Part shown: in pieces, positions 61,599-64,000 of the stretch
Position numbering within the stretch: the first letter of the stretch is position 1
How the letters are laid out: every line of letters begins with the position of its first letter
DNA from: an uncultured Collinsella sp.
Lineage (GTDB): Bacteria; Actinomycetota; Coriobacteriia; Coriobacteriales; Coriobacteriaceae
NCBI GenBank assembly: GCA_900541855.1
Contig: UQLD01000007.1
Location: 1-64,000, forward strand
Reading direction: 5' to 3'
Length of the DNA: 64,000 nt
The notes under the pieces: model-generated
Database searches by the model: none
What the model saw: only the letters and a program-made list of their open reading frames with translations
What the model was told of the DNA's origin: nothing
Made by a program: the position numbers and the translations under genes

Positions 61599-63116
61599 AT
61601 GGGAACTTATCATAGTACACGAGGACGCACTTTATCGTGCTCAAGTAAGGTGGCAATCCGCACCGGCATCGCTCCCGACGGGGGTTTGTTTGTCTCGGAC
61701 GAGCTCGGCACCCAGCAGGTCGATATCAGCTCGCTTGCAGATAAATCGTACTTTGAAATCGCTCAAGATGTGTTGGGAATGTTACTGAATGATTACACGG
61801 CCGAAGAAATTTCGGCGTGTGTCGACGAGGCATACCGCGGCACGTTCGCGAGCGAAGAGGTCACACCACTCGTCAAACTCGATGCCGCACCGGGCACCGA
61901 CGCCCCTCAAACCTATGTGATGGAGCTCTTTGGCGGCCCAACGAGCGCCTTTAAGGACGTCGCCCTGCAGATGCTCCCCCGTCTGATGGCCCGCACCTCC
62001 GCCAAAGACGGCGGCGCCGAGCGCATCATGATCGTCACCGCCACGTCGGGCGACACGGGCAAGGCGGCACTCGCCGGCTTTGCCGACGCCCCGGGCACGG
62101 GCATCACCGTCTTTTATCCCGAGGGCAAAGTCAGCCGCGTGCAGAATCTGCAGATGTCCACACAGGAGGGCGACAACGTCGCCGTCTGCGGCATCAACGG
62201 CAACTTCGACGATGCCCAGAGTGCCGTCAAGCGCATCTTTGCCGATAAGGAGCTTGCCGAGCGTCTGGAGGCCGCCGGCACGGTGCTTTCGAGCGCCAAC
62301 TCCATCAACGTCGGCCGCCTGGTGCCGCAGGTCGTCTACTACTTTGCCGCCTATGCGCAGCTGTTGCGCGCCGGCGCCATCGAGGCCGGTGACGCCGTGG
62401 AGTTCTGCGTACCGACCGGCAACTTTGGCGATATCCTGGCCGGCTACTACGCCAAGCGCATGGGTCTGCCCGTCGCCAAGCTCGTCGTGGCGAGCGACAA
62501 GAACAACGTGCTTGCCGACTTCCTGACCACCGGCGTTTACGACCGTAACCGCCCGTTCTTCACGACCATCTCGCCGTCGATGGACATCCTTATTAGCTCC
62601 AACCTGGAGCGCATGCTCTACTTCCTGTCTGATGGCGACTGCGAGCTCGTTGCCGGCCTTATGGAGCAGCTGGCGCAGACGGGTCGCTACGAGGTGCCCG
62701 CCGAGCTGCTGGCCAAGATCCAGAGCGTGTTTGGCTGCGGTTGGGCCAGCGAGGACGAGGTCCGCACTGCCATCAAGAGCTGCTGGGACGCGAACGGCTA
62801 CGTGATCGATCCGCATACTGCTTGCGGCTATCACGTCTTTGAGCAGGTCGCTCCCGCCGAGGGTGCCAAGGCCCGCGTGCTGCTTTCGACCGCAAGCCCC
62901 TACAAGTTCCCGCGCGCCTGCTGCGACGCCCTGGGCCTCGACGTTCCCGAGGATGATTTTGAGGCCATGCGTGTGCTCGAGCAGGCCACCAACACGGTCG
63001 CCCCGACCCAGCTCGCCGAACTCGAATCCAAGCCCGTCCGCTTCGAAGACGTCTGCGACGTAGCCGACATGGCTAACTACGTAGAGTCTGTAGCAAAAAA
63101 GATGGCTTCCAACTAA
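61599..63116 (+). CDS. thrC: Threonine synthase
   Basis: 505 aa, PLP enzyme making threonine from O-phosphohomoserine. The PLP lysine lies in LFGGPTSAFKDVALQMLPR; TATSGDTGKAALAGF binds the phosphate, and VPTGNFGDILAGYYAKRMG is the Gly-rich loop. MGTYHSTRG at the start is usual for the long (class II) ThrC form. ATG at 61599 has GAGGAG 9 nt upstream. Followed by homoserine kinase with a foldback element in between. Confidence 0.95.
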   Translation: MGTYHSTRGRTLSCSSKVAIRTGIAPDGGLFVSDELGTQQVDISSLADKSYFEIAQDVLGMLLNDYTAEEISACVDEAYRGTFASEEVTPLVKLDAAPGTDAPQTYVMELFGGPTSAFKDVALQMLPRLMARTSAKDGGAERIMIVTATSGDTGKAALAGFADAPGTGITVFYPEGKVSRVQNLQMSTQEGDNVAVCGINGNFDDAQSAVKRIFADKELAERLEAAGTVLSSANSINVGRLVPQVVYYFAAYAQLLRAGAIEAGDAVEFCVPTGNFGDILAGYYAKRMGLPVAKLVVASDKNNVLADFLTTGVYDRNRPFFTTISPSMDILISSNLERMLYFLSDGDCELVAGLMEQLAQTGRYEVPAELLAKIQSVFGCGWASEDEVRTAIKSCWDANGYVIDPHTACGYHVFEQVAPAEGAKARVLLSTASPYKFPRACCDALGLDVPEDDFEAMRVLEQATNTVAPTQLAELESKPVRFEDVCDVADMANYVESVAKKMASN

Positions 63117-63128
63117 ACCCCTTATTAA

Positions 63129-63148
63129 GCGCCGGCGAAAGCCGGCGC
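63129..63148 (+). terminator. Short hairpin after thrC
   Basis: GCGCCGGC-GAAA-GCCGGCGC: a perfect 8-bp stem with a GNRA loop, followed by ACCTTCTTTC. Partial termination is possible. Confidence 0.55.
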
Positions 63149-63194
63149 ACCTTCTTTCATCAGATAACCCCCGGGATGATGACGAACGCGCACA

Positions 63195-63306
63195 GCGTGC
63201 CTGGCTGTTTAGTTCGTCGCGAGTTCCGCACGCAAAGGAAAGCACTTAATGTGCTTTCCGTCTTGCGCAGGACTGTCCGAGCAGCGAACTAAACAGCCAG
63301 GCACGC
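63195..63306 (+). repeat. Nested foldback element 3, in the thrB leader
   Basis: Outer perfect 22-bp arms (63195-63216 and 63285-63306) and inner 9-bp arms GGAAAGCAC/GTGCTTTCC (63237-63245 and 63251-63259). Internal loops carry TTCCGCA on the left and TGTCCGAGCAG on the right, as in elements 1 and 2. The right outer arm ends 1 nt before the AGGAGG (63308-63313) of thrB, so folding could touch thrB translation or thrC-thrB read-through. Confidence 0.88.
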
Positions 63307-63319
63307 CAGGAGGACCCAC

Positions 63320-64000
63320 ATGATCAAAATCACCGTCCCAGCCACGAGCGCAAACCTAGGCATTGGCTACGATACCCTCGGCATGGCCGTCAGCCTCTAC
63401 TCGCACTTCACCTTCGAGCGCGCCGACAAACTCACCATCACGGGCTGCCCCGAGGAATTCCAAAACGAGAACAACCTGGTCTACGTGAGCTTTGTCGATG
63501 CACTGGCTGCATGGGGCGAGCCGGCTTTCCCCGTTGCCATCGACATTCAAACTGATGTGCCCGTCGCCCGCGGCCTGGGTTCCAGCTCCACCTGCGTCGT
63601 CGCTGGCATCATGGCGGCCGCCGCGCTGACGGGCCACACCGTCGACCGTGCCGAGCTCGTCCGCATTGCCACCGAGGTCGAGGGCCATCCCGATAACGTC
63701 GCCCCCGCCATCCTGGGCGGCGCCGTCTGCTCCTTTACGCCGACCGATTCGCTCCCCCAGTGCCTGCGCTACGAGGTGAGCGATCGCTTGCGTTTTATTA
63801 CCGTGATTCCGCCCTACGAGGTGCATACGAGCGAAGCGCGCAAGGTTGTGCCGCAGGAGATTCCACTCTCCACCGCCGTATGGCAAATGGGCCGCATCGC
63901 CGGCATGACGCGCGGCCTGGAAACCGGCGACCTTGACCTGATTGCCGCCGCCAACGACGACCGTATCCAGGAGCCCTATCGCCGCCGCCTCATCCCCGAC
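63320..64000 (+). CDS. thrB: Homoserine kinase, 5' part (runs off the window)
   Basis: First 227 residues. GHMP kinase making O-phosphohomoserine, substrate of the neighbouring ThrC. VPATSANLGIGYDTLGMAV is the N-terminal motif, ARGLGSSSTCVVAG (about residues 84-97) the ATP loop, and EGHPDNVAPAILGG the third conserved block. AGGAGG lies 6 nt before the ATG. The end lies outside the window. Confidence 0.93.
   Translation, partial: MIKITVPATSANLGIGYDTLGMAVSLYSHFTFERADKLTITGCPEEFQNENNLVYVSFVDALAAWGEPAFPVAIDIQTDVPVARGLGSSSTCVVAGIMAAAALTGHTVDRAELVRIATEVEGHPDNVAPAILGGAVCSFTPTDSLPQCLRYEVSDRLRFITVIPPYEVHTSEARKVVPQEIPLSTAVWQMGRIAGMTRGLETGDLDLIAAANDDRIQEPYRRRLIPD

Noticed and set aside
45930..63306. 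Foldback elements as integron attC sites
   Set aside because: attC sites have conserved core ends and no perfect long arms; here the conserved parts are internal loops and no integrase is seen.

Overview
The window is high-GC DNA with dense gene packing, short intergenic gaps and strong AAGGAG-type ribosome binding sites. GTG and TTG starts are common. Gene content and protein style fit the Coriobacteriia, most probably a gut Collinsella or close relative. Evidence for this is a giant 2-hydroxyacyl-CoA dehydratase activase, small zinc-ribbon membrane proteins, an AmaP/DUF2273/Asp23 set, DUF6020-like and CmpB-like membrane proteins, and many lineage-type intergenic palindromes. The taxonomic call is an inference; no rRNA or tRNA gene was seen.

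Layout. 0.1-3.4 kb: divergent YtcJ-like amidohydrolase and M20 metallo-amidohydrolase. 3.5-7.3 kb: leftward membrane genes (DUF2752, two zinc-ribbon membrane proteins, YitT). 7.4-15.2 kb: leftward housekeeping genes (Asp23/DUF2273/AmaP, YebC, a large membrane protein, Lgt, NifU-C, dCMP deaminase, CoaX). 15.4-18.5 kb: rightward OPT peptide transporter and a DUF389 protein. 18.6-27.9 kb: leftward block with a TetR plus giant activase operon, a HAD phosphatase, a P-II (glnB) remnant, a CmpB-like membrane protein and an HD protein. 28-34.5 kb: rightward Dxs, a complete polar amino-acid ABC importer and a C26 peptidase. 34.6-45.9 kb: an Hpt plus GGDEF-like/REC/HD-GYP pair, an alpha/beta hydrolase, a radical SAM protein, SEC-C methionine aminopeptidase, a 2-hydroxyacid dehydrogenase, a RelB-like/PIN toxin-antitoxin pair, M18 aminopeptidase, an Ntn-type amide hydrolase and phosphofructokinase. 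46.4-50.9 kb: FtsX-type ABC exporter and a GyrI-like protein behind a LexA-type box.

51.0-57.5 kb is a compact type II-C CRISPR-Cas locus in an unusual order: cas9, then a 25-repeat array, then an antisense tracrRNA, then cas1 and cas2. The tracrRNA is visible from a near-complete anti-repeat, a -10 box and a UUCG-capped terminator. Each repeat ends in an extended -10-like sequence, as in Neisseria and Campylobacter II-C arrays, which suggests that each spacer can have its own crRNA promoter.

57.9-64 kb: Ogt, then the aspartate-family pathway as two divergent pairs (asd and lysC leftward, thrC and thrB rightward; thrB runs off the window).

The most novel signal is non-coding. Three long nested foldbacks (45930-46114, 58770-58891, 63195-63306) have different but self-complementary stems. 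They share short internal-loop motifs at nearly fixed spacing (TCCGCA on the left side, CGAG.A on the right). This is the pattern of a conserved structured RNA or hairpin-DNA family. A second family of about 36-bp palindromes with a constant CCTGTCCC centre occurs six times, several copies touching stop codons.
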